DNA of 64,000 bases from Paracidovorax oryzae ATCC 19882 (lineage in GTDB: Bacteria; Pseudomonadota; Gammaproteobacteria; Burkholderiales; Burkholderiaceae_C). The stretch spans positions 186,001 to 250,000 of the forward strand of contig NZ_JMKU01000005.1 of the NCBI RefSeq assembly GCF_000687165.1, given 5' to 3'. Below are positions 38,688 to 47,582 of the stretch, one piece after another (position 1 is the first letter of the stretch; the number at the start of each line of letters is the position of its first letter). The notes below the pieces were generated by a model. That model was not told where the DNA came from, did no database searches, and worked only from the letters and a program-made list of their open reading frames with translations. A program made the position numbers and the translations under genes.

Positions 38688-40712
38688 TCAGCCGCCTTCG
38701 TGCGGCTTGTGCCCGCCTCCGTGGTGCGGAGGCTGCTGCTGCGGCGCGGGCCGGGATTCGCGCAGTGCCTCGTGCATGGCTGGCCGCGGCGCAGGCTGCT
38801 GCGGCGCATGCATGGCCGCGACCGGCATGCTGCGCGGCTCGGCATGCATGGGCTGCGGCTGCACAGGCTGCGGCATGTGGACGGGTTGCTGCTGCATGTG
38901 CGGCGAAGGCGCCGCCATCTGTCGAGGCTGCTGCAGGGCATGGGCCATCGACATATCCGCCGGCATCTGCGGGCGCTGCGACGGAGCCGGCATGGGAGAA
39001 GGAGGCGCCACGAAGGCGGCATGCGGGTTCCGGTTCTCGGGCATCGCGGGGTTGGCACGCCCGGTCTCCGGTCGCGGCGGCTGTCCTGCCGGAGCCAGCC
39101 CCATGGCGGACGCCATGGCCGGTGCCGCCGGGTTGTTCCGGTGTTCGGCGGAATGCTGTGGTTCGGCGGAACGCTGCAACTCCGGCGCACGCTGAGCTTC
39201 CATGGGACGCATGGCATGGCCGGTGCGGCTGTCCTGGAACGCTGCGGACAATGTTCGCGGCGCGCCAGGCACGGCCTCTGAGCCTGGCTGGGCGAAAGCG
39301 TGCGCCGGTGCGGGCTGGCCCGGTGCCACCGGCATCGGCGCCCGGCCCGGCCCCTGCATGAGGGCCTGGGGCTGGTGAACGCCATTCCGGTCGCCGGCCA
39401 GGGGCGGGGCCTGCACGTGGCGCTGCTCGAACGCCATGGGTCGCTGCCCTGCCGCGTGGCTGTCCTGCAGCGCCGCGGCCAGGGACTGGCCGTGCGGCCC
39501 GTTCGGGCCCATCGGCGGCGCCATGGCAGCGCGCACGGGGGCGGCCGGCCCGCCGGCGAATCCCAAGGCGGGCGCACCCGGCGCAGGCAGGCCTGGCGGC
39601 TGGCCCGGGGCATTCACATAGACATTGCGGTTGTTCACCGTGATGCGGTTATGGATGTTCTCGATCACCGTGGGTGAGTTCGACACGTAGGTGGCTCCGC
39701 GGTACACGACCGCAGGCCCCCAGGCGGGCGGCGGCGGCGCGGGCCCCCAGGCGATCGGTGGCGGAGGCGGCGGCCCCCAGTGCAGGTTCCAGTCGTTCCA
39801 TCCCCAGCCATGGTGGTGGCTGGTGGCCAGCGCGCCCACCAGGACGCCGGCACCGAAGGCCAGCGCGCCCACGGCCACGGGGTCCGGCCCCACCGCCACC
39901 GGTGCCGGCTGCACCACCGGCACGGCCCAGCTGTAGCTGGGATACACGGGCACCGGCGTTCCATACACCACGGCCGGGTCATAGCGCGGCACGTAAACTG
40001 TCTGCACCTCGGCAGGCTCGATGGTGATGACGGTGGGTGGCGGAGTGACCACCGCCGGCCCCTGGTACAGCGCCACGGGCGCCTGCGATGGCGGCAGCGG
40101 CGGCGGCAGGGAACGGGCTTCCACCGTCGCCACGCGCAGGCGCGGTGAGCTCTTGAGCGTACCGGCATGGGCGGCGCGGGCGCGCATGGCCTGGATGGCG
40201 TTCATCACGTCCGCAGGATCGTGGTAATAGGCCTTGCCCAGAGCGGTCGTCCAGGGCAGGTTGGAGGCCATCTGCTCCAGCACATTGGGAAACGCCGTCA
40301 GGGATTTGACGCTGGGATCCCAGGGCTGGGGATCCACCGCATTCACCAGGGCGCTGCCCTTCAGCCCCGGATTCTGGGCGAGCCAGGTTTCAGCGGCAGA
40401 GACCTGGTCCGGGTAGGTTGCGCCGGCGAGCACCTGGGCCACGAGTTTGTCGGGATAGAGTGCGATCGGGGCCACCATCTGGTAGAGGACGTCCGCGGAC
40501 GGCGGCGTGTAGGCCACTGGCACCGCGGCGGGCGCAGAGGCCGCGGGCTCCGGCGCGGGCACGCTGGCAGCAGCCTGGGGAGCGGGCGTCGTGACACGTT
40601 CGCAGCCGGCCAGGGCGCATGCGGCCGCTATGCAGGTGACGGCCGTACCCCATGCGGCTCGGCGGGGCCGGGTGGAGACGGCGACTTCAGGGAAAGCAGG
40701 ATCACGCACCAT
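38688..40712 (-). CDS. DUF3300 domain lipoprotein with long Pro/Ala/Gln-rich tail
   Basis: 674 aa. The N-terminal signal has a lipobox with acylated C37 (ACALAGC). The DUF3300 domain (about 75-330) begins LYQMVAPIALYPDKLVAQVL and includes YPDQVSAAETWL and a His/Trp-rich stretch SHHHGWGWNDWNLHWG. The remaining half is low-complexity Pro, Ala, Gln, His and Met-rich sequence, probably disordered in the periplasm. Function of DUF3300 is unknown. GGAGGT at 7-nt spacing supports the ATG at 40712 over the longer frame. It converges with the MscS-like gene. Confidence 0.85.
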   Translation of the reverse strand: MVRDPAFPEVAVSTRPRRAAWGTAVTCIAAACALAGCERVTTPAPQAAASVPAPEPAASAPAAVPVAYTPPSADVLYQMVAPIALYPDKLVAQVLAGATYPDQVSAAETWLAQNPGLKGSALVNAVDPQPWDPSVKSLTAFPNVLEQMASNLPWTTALGKAYYHDPADVMNAIQAMRARAAHAGTLKSSPRLRVATVEARSLPPPLPPSQAPVALYQGPAVVTPPPTVITIEPAEVQTVYVPRYDPAVVYGTPVPVYPSYSWAVPVVQPAPVAVGPDPVAVGALAFGAGVLVGALATSHHHGWGWNDWNLHWGPPPPPPIAWGPAPPPPAWGPAVVYRGATYVSNSPTVIENIHNRITVNNRNVYVNAPGQPPGLPAPGAPALGFAGGPAAPVRAAMAPPMGPNGPHGQSLAAALQDSHAAGQRPMAFEQRHVQAPPLAGDRNGVHQPQALMQGPGRAPMPVAPGQPAPAHAFAQPGSEAVPGAPRTLSAAFQDSRTGHAMRPMEAQRAPELQRSAEPQHSAEHRNNPAAPAMASAMGLAPAGQPPRPETGRANPAMPENRNPHAAFVAPPSPMPAPSQRPQMPADMSMAHALQQPRQMAAPSPHMQQQPVHMPQPVQPQPMHAEPRSMPVAAMHAPQQPAPRPAMHEALRESRPAPQQQPPHHGGGHKPHEGG

Positions 40713-40874
40713 GGAAAGACCTCCGGCAAGGGCCGCGCCGCCCTCATGGCCGCGGGCACTGCTTGCTGTTCGTAACGCCATGCTTGGGCACGCGTTGACG
40801 CCGTGTGTAGCCCGATGTGTCCGGCCTGCGGCCGGGCAATGCACATCCACGGCGCGGTTTTCCCATGCGCCCCG

Positions 40875-40894
40875 GCTTGTTACGAAAAACAAGC
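40875..40894. repeat. Inverted repeat between nagZ and the DUF3300 gene
   Basis: GCTTGTT (40875-40881) and AACAAGC (40888-40894) around ACGAAA. It lies 160 bp upstream of the DUF3300 start and just past the nagZ stop. No T-run follows on either strand, so it looks more like an operator than a terminator. The rest of the 224-bp gap shows nothing clear. Confidence 0.35.
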
Positions 40895-40936
40895 ACCGCG
40901 CCACCACGGAATCATTTGGTTACAAACAATCCAGCC

Positions 40937-42076
40937 TCAGGGCAGGCAGTCCAGCGCCCTCAGGTAATCCGGCTCCAGCATGAGCTCGTCCCAGGGATGG
41001 GGCATCGTCTGTGGAAGCAGGGCGAGCCGGCGGGCCTCGCTGTCCGGGCTGGGGCGCCAGCGCCCTTCGCCGCGTGCGCGCTCCAGGGCATCGAGCACAT
41101 CGTCGAGCGCCCTGCCCTGCTCGCGCCCCTCGCCCACCAGGCTCTGGTTGCACAGCAGCACGAGGTCGCAGCCGGCATCGAGAGCCGCGCGCGTGGCGGT
41201 CGCGAAGTCCACCGCATGGCCATCGATGCGGCGAGCGCCTTCCATGCTGAGATCGTCGCTGAACACCGCTCCGCTGAACCGCAGGCGCTGTCGCAGGATG
41301 TCCTGCAGCCAGCGGCGCGAGAACCCGGCCGGAAGCCGGTCCACGCGCGGATAGATGACATGCGCCGGCATCACGCCGGTCAGCGTGTTCGACAGCCAGG
41401 CATACGGCGCGGCGTCATCCGCGAGGATCGCGCCCAGAGGGCGCCGGTCCACGGGCACGTCGGTATGCGAGTCGGCCGCGACGAAGCCGTGTCCGGGGAA
41501 ATGCTTGCCGCAATGCGCCATGCCTGCCTTGAGCATGCCGTGCGCCACGCTTTTGGCCAGCATTGCCACCACGCGCGGGTCGCGGTGGAAGGCCCGGTCG
41601 CCGATCACGCTGCTCGCCGAGGCGCTGCCTGCAGGCCCTCCCCCCCCCGGCGGCCAGTCCAGATCCAGCACCGGTGCGAACGAGAAATCCACGCCGCAGG
41701 CACGCAACTCGCTGGCCAGCACGTAGCCGGCGGCGCTGGCGGCATCCATCGCGCGCATCGCGCCGGTGCCCGGGCCCTGGCGGCCGTCGTCCATCCACAG
41801 GGTGCCCAGGGCCCGCATGGGCGGCAGGTGGGTGAAACCGTCGGTGCGAAAGCGCTGCACCCGCCCGCCCTCGTGGTCCACGCAGATGAGCAGGTCGTCC
41901 CGCACGGCCTTGATCGAGGCCGTGAGCTCCAGCAGCTGCGCCCGGTTGTCCCAGTTCCGGGCGAAGAGGATGATGCCCCCCGTGAGCGGATGGGCCAGGC
42001 GCCTGCGGTCGGCAGGAGTGAGCGCCGTTCCGGCGATGTCGAGGATGAGGGGGGCGTGTTCGATGTCGGCGGTCAT
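40937..42076 (-). CDS. nagZ: Beta-N-acetylhexosaminidase NagZ (GH3)
   Basis: Removes GlcNAc from muropeptides during cell-wall recycling; cytosolic. It is 379 aa. GH3 hallmarks: VDHEGGRVQRFR, KHFPGHG with the downstream DSHTDVP catalytic His/Asp loop, and FSDDLSMEGA containing the nucleophile Asp. Last gene of the minus-strand block, 53 bp after acpS. The order recO-pdxJ-acpS-nagZ is conserved in beta-proteobacteria. Confidence 0.96.
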   Translation of the reverse strand: MTADIEHAPLILDIAGTALTPADRRRLAHPLTGGIILFARNWDNRAQLLELTASIKAVRDDLLICVDHEGGRVQRFRTDGFTHLPPMRALGTLWMDDGRQGPGTGAMRAMDAASAAGYVLASELRACGVDFSFAPVLDLDWPPGGGGPAGSASASSVIGDRAFHRDPRVVAMLAKSVAHGMLKAGMAHCGKHFPGHGFVAADSHTDVPVDRRPLGAILADDAAPYAWLSNTLTGVMPAHVIYPRVDRLPAGFSRRWLQDILRQRLRFSGAVFSDDLSMEGARRIDGHAVDFATATRAALDAGCDLVLLCNQSLVGEGREQGRALDDVLDALERARGEGRWRPSPDSEARRLALLPQTMPHPWDELMLEPDYLRALDCLP

Positions 42077-42129
42077 GCAGGAAACGGGGTATGTGCGTAA
42101 AAAGGAAACGATGGATGCGGCGGTGCGGC

Positions 42130-42570
42130 TCAGGCCGGAAGGTGCTGCACGGTCTCCGGGCGGACGCCCTCGCCCGGATCCCCGCGCTCCACCACGCAGA
42201 AGCTCGCGGCATAGTCGCTCTCGTCGGTGACGCTCAGGTGGCAGCGCAGCCCCTGCGACTCGAACCAGGCCTTGAGCGCACCATGCAGCACGATGACGGG
42301 CTGGCCGCTGGGCAGCTTGGCCACCTCGCAATCCCGCCAGGTCATGGGCATGCGCATGCCCATGCCGATCGCCTTGCTGAAGGCCTCCTTGGCGGAAAAG
42401 CGCGTGGCGAGATAGCGCACGCCGCGCTCGGGCCAGCGCGCGCTGCGTTCGCGCCAGGTGTCCAGTTCGCCGGCCGCGAGCACCTTCTCGGCGAAACGGT
42501 CTCCATGGCGCTCCAGGCTCGCCCGGATGCGGCGGACGTCGCAGATGTCGGTGCCGATGCCGTAGATCAT
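42130..42570 (-). CDS. acpS: Holo-[acyl-carrier-protein] synthase
   Basis: Transfers 4'-phosphopantetheine from CoA to Ser of ACP. It is 146 aa. Magnesium-binding D8 in [14 protein letters not shown] and E58-type residue in [13 protein letters not shown]. The substrate AcpP is encoded 13 kb away in the same block. ATG overlaps the pdxJ stop by 4 bp. Confidence 0.97.
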   Translation of the reverse strand: MIYGIGTDICDVRRIRASLERHGDRFAEKVLAAGELDTWRERSARWPERGVRYLATRFSAKEAFSKAIGMGMRMPMTWRDCEVAKLPSGQPVIVLHGALKAWFESQGLRCHLSVTDESDYAASFCVVERGDPGEGVRPETVQHLPA

Positions 42571-43343
42571 GCGCCGGCCTGCCGCTGTGCCATGCCGTCA
42601 TCGATGCAGCGCTGGTAGGCCTGCACGGTGGCGGCGTAGCCCAGTTCCAGCGCATCCGCGACGAAGGCATGCCCGATCGACACTTCCATCAGGCCCGGCA
42701 CGCGCGCCACGAAGGCCGCGAGATTGTCCCGGTTGAGATCGTGCCCCGCGTTCACGCCGAGCCCGGCCTCCAGCGCCGCCCGGGCCGTCGCCGCATAGCG
42801 CACGAGCTGCGCCTCCTGCGCGGGCGTGCCCCAGGCCGCGGCATAGGGTTCGGTATAGAGTTCCACGCGGTCGGCGCCCACGGCATGCGCTGCAGCCATC
42901 TGCGCCGGCTCCGCATCCATGAACAGGCTCACGCGCACGCCCAGCCCGCGGCATTCGGCCACCAGGGGCGCGAGGCGCTCGGCGTCCTGCGGAAAGCTCC
43001 AGCCGTGGTCGCTCGTGAACTGGTCCTCGCCGTCCGGCACGAAGGTGGCTTGGTGCGGACGCACAGCGCGGATGAACTCCATGAGGTTCTGCGACGGATT
43101 GCCCTCGATGTTGAACTCGCGGTCCGGCCACTGGCGCAGGAGCGCAGCCAGTGCGGGCACGTCGCCCGCGCGAATGTGGCGCCCGTCCGGGCGCGGATGG
43201 ATGGTGATGCCCTGCGCGCCCGCCTCCAGGCACAGCAGAGCGGCGCGCTCCACGCCGGGAATGCCCAGGTGGCGCGTGTTGCGCACCAGGGCCACCTTGT
43301 TGACGTTCACCGACAGGGCGGTACGCACGGAATGCTGGGTCAT
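42567..43343 (-). CDS. pdxJ: Pyridoxine 5'-phosphate synthase
   Basis: Condenses 1-deoxyxylulose 5-phosphate with 3-amino-2-oxopropyl phosphate to make PNP (DXP-dependent vitamin B6 route). It is 258 aa, TIM barrel. [36 protein letters not shown] and [11 protein letters not shown] are diagnostic. The ATG at 43343 overlaps the recO stop (ATGA). The longer frame reads through recO and is discarded. Confidence 0.97.
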   Translation of the reverse strand: MTQHSVRTALSVNVNKVALVRNTRHLGIPGVERAALLCLEAGAQGITIHPRPDGRHIRAGDVPALAALLRQWPDREFNIEGNPSQNLMEFIRAVRPHQATFVPDGEDQFTSDHGWSFPQDAERLAPLVAECRGLGVRVSLFMDAEPAQMAAAHAVGADRVELYTEPYAAAWGTPAQEAQLVRYAATARAALEAGLGVNAGHDLNRDNLAAFVARVPGLMEVSIGHAFVADALELGYAATVQAYQRCIDDGMAQRQAGA

Positions 43344-44122
43344 AGGGATTGGAGATCGATCATGAGCTGCCGCGTCCGCAGCAGGGGACTGCCGCAATGG
43401 TATTGCAGCAGGGCGCGGAGCTGTGGCTTGAGGTCCGCGGCCGGAGAAGCGCTGGCGGCGAGCCCCGCCACGATCGCACGCAGCGTGGCCGTGTAGGGCT
43501 GGGCGTCGCCCAGCGAACGCTCCAGCTGGCGCCACTGCGCACCGCCCAGCGTGCTGCGGTCCGAGGGAAGGGCCGGACGCAGGCCGGCCTCCGGCACCAG
43601 CGCGTAGCGGGCCGCCGGAGCCAGCGGCGCCAGCGTGGACGTTTCCACATCCAGCGCGGGCAGCAGCCCGATCTCGCGCAGCAGCAGCAACTCGAAACTG
43701 CGCAGCACGGGCTCCAGCGCGTCGCCGTGCTCGCTGGCCAGCACCCGCACCACGCCGGCATAGGCGTCGAACAGCGCGGCATGCGTGTCCTCGCGCGCCA
43801 GCAGCCGCATCAGCAATTCATTGAGGTACAGGCCCGAGAGCAGCGCGTCGCCCGTCGGCATGACGTGCCCCCCCACCCACTCGGCCCCCTTGAGCCCATG
43901 CACCTCCTCCCGACCTTCGCCGTTCAACGTATAGGTGACGCGCAGCGGCTGCAGCGGCAGCAGCACGGGCCGGAAATTGGACGTCGGCTTCTTCGCCCCC
44001 TTGGCCACCAGCGCCACCCGCCCATGGTGGCGCGTGAACACATCCAGGATCAGGCTGGACTCGCTCCAGTCGTAGCGGTGCAGCACATAGGCGGGTTCGT
44101 CGGAAATGCGGCGTACGGCCAT
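43340..44122 (-). CDS. recO: DNA repair protein RecO
   Basis: Recombination mediator of the RecFOR pathway, annealing ssDNA and helping load RecA past SSB. It is 260 aa. N-terminal OB fold: [20 protein letters not shown] and [16 protein letters not shown]-terminal helical domain ends in [18 protein letters not shown] 258-bp gap holding a dispersed repeat separates it from era, longer than usual for era-recO. Confidence 0.95.
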   Translation of the reverse strand: MAVRRISDEPAYVLHRYDWSESSLILDVFTRHHGRVALVAKGAKKPTSNFRPVLLPLQPLRVTYTLNGEGREEVHGLKGAEWVGGHVMPTGDALLSGLYLNELLMRLLAREDTHAALFDAYAGVVRVLASEHGDALEPVLRSFELLLLREIGLLPALDVETSTLAPLAPAARYALVPEAGLRPALPSDRSTLGGAQWRQLERSLGDAQPYTATLRAIVAGLAASASPAADLKPQLRALLQYHCGSPLLRTRQLMIDLQSL

Positions 44123-44274
44123 GGAGGGCTATGCAATCAATGGCGAGTTGGCGCTGGAAGACGAGGAAAGGCGAGCAACGATTCCACCCGAAATCCAAAG
44201 CGCCAGCGCCCTCACCCCGGAGCGCCCATCGCCGGCTGCCCCTGTGCTGCTCCGGAACGAAAGGCCGCGGAGCA

Positions 44275-44374
44275 GGCCAAGCCAGCAGACGCCGCGGAAC
44301 CGGCTTCGCCGGGCCGCTGGCGTCGTCCCCCCTCCCGCAGGAGAGGGGGGAAGGCGCGCAGCGCCTCAGGGGGG
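44275..44374 (-). repeat. Dispersed structured repeat, copy 2 (era-recO gap)
   Basis: About 100 bp, 6 bp past the era stop. Read on the minus strand it begins CCCCCCTGAGGCGC, then a stem CCCCCCTCTCCTGCGGGAGGGGGG, then GACGACGCCAGCGGCCCGGC...GCCGGTTCCGCGGCGTC. It aligns with copy 1 at 26364-26472 except for a shorter hairpin. On the plus strand it runs opposite to copy 1. It may act as an mRNA 3' end or terminator-like structure after era. Confidence 0.8.
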
Positions 44375-44380
44375 TGTTCG

Positions 44381-45430
44381 TCACTCATACCCGAAAGAGC
44401 GCACCCGTGCCTCGTCGTCGGCCCAGCCAGAGCGCACCTTCACCCATACTTCCAGGAACACCTTCGCGTCCATCAGCCGCTCCATTTCCTGGCGCGCCTC
44501 GGTACTGATGCGCTTCAGGCGTTCGCCCTTGTCGCCGATCACCATGGCCTTGTGGCTGTCGCGCTCCACCACGATGGTGGCCGCCACGCGGATGAAGCGC
44601 TTGTGCGTCTTGCTGGGCTCTTCCTCCATCTTGTCGATCACGACGGTAGAGGTGTAGGGCAATTCGTCGCCGGTGAAGCGGAAGAGTTTCTCGCGCACCG
44701 TCTCGCTTGCGAGAAACTTCTCGCTGCGGTCCGTCAGCTCGTCTTCGCCATAGAACCAGGGCTGCTCGGGCAGGTACTTGGCGCAGATGCCGAACAGCCG
44801 CTCGATGTCGCCCTTGTTCTTGGCCGACATGGGCACGAACTCGGCGAACGGATGGCGTTCCTGCATGCCCTTGAGCCAGGGCGCGATCTCGGCGCGGCGG
44901 TGCACCTCGTCGAGCTTGTTGGCGATCAGCAGCGTGGGGATGCCGGGCTTGAAGAGCGACAGCACCTTGGCGTCGGCCAGCGTGAAGCTGCCTGCCTCGA
45001 CCACGAAAAGGATCAGGTCCACGTCGCCGATCGCGCCCATCACCGTCTTGTTGAGCGACTTGTTGAGCGCCGTGCTGTGCCGCGTCTGGAAGCCGGGCGT
45101 GTCGACGAAGACGAACTGCGTGCCTTCGCGCGTGCGGATGCCGGTGATGCGGTGGCGCGTGGTCTGCGCCTTGCGCGAGGTGATGCTGATCTTCTGCCCG
45201 ACCAGCGCGTTCATGAGCGTGGACTTGCCGACGTTCGGCTTGCCCACGATGGCGATGAGGCCGCAGCGCTGCGGGCCCTGCACGGCGGTGGCCTCCGCGA
45301 CGGCTCCAGTGCCGCCCGGCTTGGCGGGCGCAGCGCCCGGTCGTGCCGCGGCCAGCATGGCCTCCAGGTCGTCCTGGGGAGCGGCAGGGGTAGCGGGGTT
45401 GCCGGAAGCGGGGGGAACGGAGGAATTCAT
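44381..45430 (-). CDS. era: GTPase Era
   Basis: Ribosome-assembly GTPase binding the 3' end of 16S rRNA. It is 349 aa, longer than the roughly 300 of E. coli because of an Ala/Pro-rich N-terminal extension of about 55 residues. G1 [10 protein letters not shown]3 DTPGF, G4 NKLD, then the KH domain ending [20 protein letters not shown]. The start at 45430 overlaps the rnc stop by 4 bp. The longer frame is inside rnc and discarded. Confidence 0.97.
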   Translation of the reverse strand: MNSSVPPASGNPATPAAPQDDLEAMLAAARPGAAPAKPGGTGAVAEATAVQGPQRCGLIAIVGKPNVGKSTLMNALVGQKISITSRKAQTTRHRITGIRTREGTQFVFVDTPGFQTRHSTALNKSLNKTVMGAIGDVDLILFVVEAGSFTLADAKVLSLFKPGIPTLLIANKLDEVHRRAEIAPWLKGMQERHPFAEFVPMSAKNKGDIERLFGICAKYLPEQPWFYGEDELTDRSEKFLASETVREKLFRFTGDELPYTSTVVIDKMEEEPSKTHKRFIRVAATIVVERDSHKAMVIGDKGERLKRISTEARQEMERLMDAKVFLEVWVKVRSGWADDEARVRSFGYE

Positions 45431-46113
45431 GGGTGTTTCGCTTTCAGGGTGGCCAGCATGGCGGCGGCGGCAGCCTGTTCGCCCGCCCTCCGCGATCCGC
45501 CGATGCCGCGCTCGGTCAGGCCCAGTTCCGGGATATCGCATTCCACGTCGAAGGTCTGACGGTGGGCGGCCCCCACCGTGGCGACCACGCGGTACTGCGG
45601 CAGCTTCATTTTGCGGCCCTGCAGCCACTCCTGCAATGCGGTCTTGGCATCCTTCTCGGCCGCCTGCATGCGCGGATTGATCTCCACGTCCTGGTAGAGC
45701 CGGTGCACCAGTGCCTCGGCACACTGGTAGCCGGCATCCAGATAGACGGCGCCGATCAGGGCTTCCAGGGCATCGGCCAGGATGGACGGGCGCTGCTTGC
45801 CGCCGGACTTCGTCTCGCCCTCGCCCAGGCGCAGAACCTGCGGCAGCTGCAGGCCCAGGGCCAGACCGTGCAGGGCCTCCTGGCGCACCAGGTTGGCCCG
45901 CACCCGGGAGAGATCGCCTTCCGGCAGGTCGCGCAGGCGCTGGTAGAGCAGGCTCGATACGGCCAGATTCAGCACCGAATCGCCGAGAAACTCCAGGCGT
46001 TCGTTGTGGTCGGCCGAGAAGCTGCGGTGCGTGATGGCCCGCTGCAGCAGGGATGGATCGGAGAAGGCATGCTGCAGGCGGTCCTGCAGGGCGGAAAGAC
46101 TGGGTGAAACCAA
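45427..46113 (-). CDS. rnc: Ribonuclease III
   Basis: Double-strand RNA endonuclease for rRNA and mRNA processing. It is 228 aa. Signature [16 protein letters not shown] (metal-binding E and D) and [15 protein letters not shown]; a C-terminal dsRBD from about residue 155 ([11 protein letters not shown]). No ATG is available; a TTG at 46113 is the best start, 25 bp after the DUF4845 gene, with no clear Shine-Dalgarno, so weak or coupled translation is likely. Confidence 0.96.
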   Translation of the reverse strand: MVSPSLSALQDRLQHAFSDPSLLQRAITHRSFSADHNERLEFLGDSVLNLAVSSLLYQRLRDLPEGDLSRVRANLVRQEALHGLALGLQLPQVLRLGEGETKSGGKQRPSILADALEALIGAVYLDAGYQCAEALVHRLYQDVEINPRMQAAEKDAKTALQEWLQGRKMKLPQYRVVATVGAAHRQTFDVECDIPELGLTERGIGGSRRAGEQAAAAAMLATLKAKHP

Positions 46114-46138
46114 AACAGAGAAGGAAGGAGAAAAAGGG

Positions 46139-46540
46139 TCAGTTGGTCTGCTCGTGGAAGCGGTACACGAGGTAGGCGGGGCCGACGAGCGCGATCTCTC
46201 GCGAGTAGCTGAAGGACACCACGATCTTGTCGTTGCGCTTCGTCACTTCGAGGTCCTTGCCGGTGATGGAGCTGATGTCGTCGATGGCGGCTGCCCGGTC
46301 GAAGGAGGCCCGCACCTCCGGCACCGTGGACGCCTCGCGCGCTGCCTTGGCAGCCGCCTTGCGGATGGCCTGGTACTCCAGGAAGATGGGTACGGACTGG
46401 CCGCCGATGGCGAAGGCGGCCACCGCGAACACGGCGAGGAACACCAGGCCGATGAAGGACAGGCCGCGCTGGCGGGATCGCCGGACCGCCCGCGGGGCGT
46501 TCGATGCGGAGCGAGGCAGGTGGTGCTGATGCAGACCCAT
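46139..46540 (-). CDS. DUF4845 single-pass membrane protein
   Basis: 133 aa. A basic N-terminus, then a single transmembrane helix at about 27-47 ([21 protein letters not shown]), then a small periplasmic domain ([20 protein letters not shown]). The family is regularly found between lepB and rnc; no function is known. The prepilin-like segment [13 protein letters not shown] superficially resembles a type IV pilin N-terminus. Confidence 0.88.
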   Translation of the reverse strand: MGLHQHHLPRSASNAPRAVRRSRQRGLSFIGLVFLAVFAVAAFAIGGQSVPIFLEYQAIRKAAAKAAREASTVPEVRASFDRAAAIDDISSITGKDLEVTKRNDKIVVSFSYSREIALVGPAYLVYRFHEQTN

Positions 46541-46603
46541 GGTCCGGACCCTCTTCTGAGCTTTAGGTATGTATTGGGGAGCGCCGCGGTCCGCGGCAAG
46601 CCG

Positions 46604-47578
46604 CTACTGGAAACCGCCGATGCGCTTCAGGTTGCTGAAATTCATCCACACGAAGAAAGCCTTGCCGACGATGTTCGCATCGGGCACGAAGCCCCAATAG
46701 CGTGAATCAAGCGAATTATCGCGGTTGTCGCCCATCATGAAATAGTGGCCCTCGGGCACCTTGCACACCACCCCCTCCACGCTGTAGCGGCAATTCTCGC
46801 GGAAAGCGTAGTCGCTGGCCCCCTGGATGAATGCCGGCACGTCGGGGTTGTTGATCATGCGGTGCGGCTTGGCGCCCAGGTGCTCGTCGTACTGCTTGAA
46901 GTAGCGCATCGTGTCCTCGTCGAGGAAATCGGGCAGCGCCGTGGTCTCGACCGGCTTGCCGTTCACCGTGAGCCGCTTGTTCAGGTAGGCGATCTCGTCG
47001 CCCGGCACGCCGACCACGCGCTTGATGTAGTCCATGCTGGGCTGCGGCGGATAGCGGAACACCATCACGTCGCCGCGCTGCGGCGGCGTGCCCTGCGTGA
47101 TCTTCTTGTTGATCACCGGCAGGCGGATGCCGTAGGTGAACTTGTTCACGAGGATCAGGTCGCCCACCAGCAGGGTCGGGATCATCGATCCGGAGGGGAT
47201 CTTGAACGGCTCGAAAAGGAACGAGCGCAGCACGAAGACGATGGCGATCACCGGAAAGAGTCCCGCCGTCCAGTCCAGCCACCACGGCTGCATCAGGATG
47301 CGGTCCTTCGTCTCCTGCACGTCGCCATCCACCTTGGCGATGCCCATGCGGTCCAGCTCGGCGCGCCGCTGCACGGCCGCCTGCTCGATGGCCTGGGCCG
47401 CGCGGCGGCGCCGCGGCAGGAAGACGAAGCGCTCGGCCAGCCAGTAGGCGCCGGTCACCACCGTCGCCAGCAGCAGCAGCAGCGCGAAATTGCCCTCGAT
47501 GGCACCCACGTACCAGGCGCCCACGTAGCCGACGAAGGCCGCCAGGATGGCGGCGGTCACATATTGCATGGCTTGCAT
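46604..47578 (-). CDS. lepB: Signal peptidase I
   Basis: Cleaves Sec and Tat signal peptides at the periplasmic face of the inner membrane. It is 324 aa. Two N-terminal membrane helices (about 7-25 and 33-50) and a third near 105-122 before the catalytic domain. Nucleophile Ser in FKIPSGSMIPTL and general base Lys in DYIKRVVGVPGD; GHYFMMGDNRDNSLDSRYWG is the box E signature. 4 bp after lepA, as usual. Confidence 0.97.
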   Translation of the reverse strand: MQAMQYVTAAILAAFVGYVGAWYVGAIEGNFALLLLLATVVTGAYWLAERFVFLPRRRRAAQAIEQAAVQRRAELDRMGIAKVDGDVQETKDRILMQPWWLDWTAGLFPVIAIVFVLRSFLFEPFKIPSGSMIPTLLVGDLILVNKFTYGIRLPVINKKITQGTPPQRGDVMVFRYPPQPSMDYIKRVVGVPGDEIAYLNKRLTVNGKPVETTALPDFLDEDTMRYFKQYDEHLGAKPHRMINNPDVPAFIQGASDYAFRENCRYSVEGVVCKVPEGHYFMMGDNRDNSLDSRYWGFVPDANIVGKAFFVWMNFSNLKRIGGFQ

Positions 47579-47582
47579 CGGA

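Noticed and set aside
46139-46540. DUF4845 protein as a type IV pilin-like prepilin
   Set aside because: [13 protein letters not shown] resembles a prepilin start, but the conserved Glu at position 5 of the mature protein is missing and the family sits in the lepB-rnc context.
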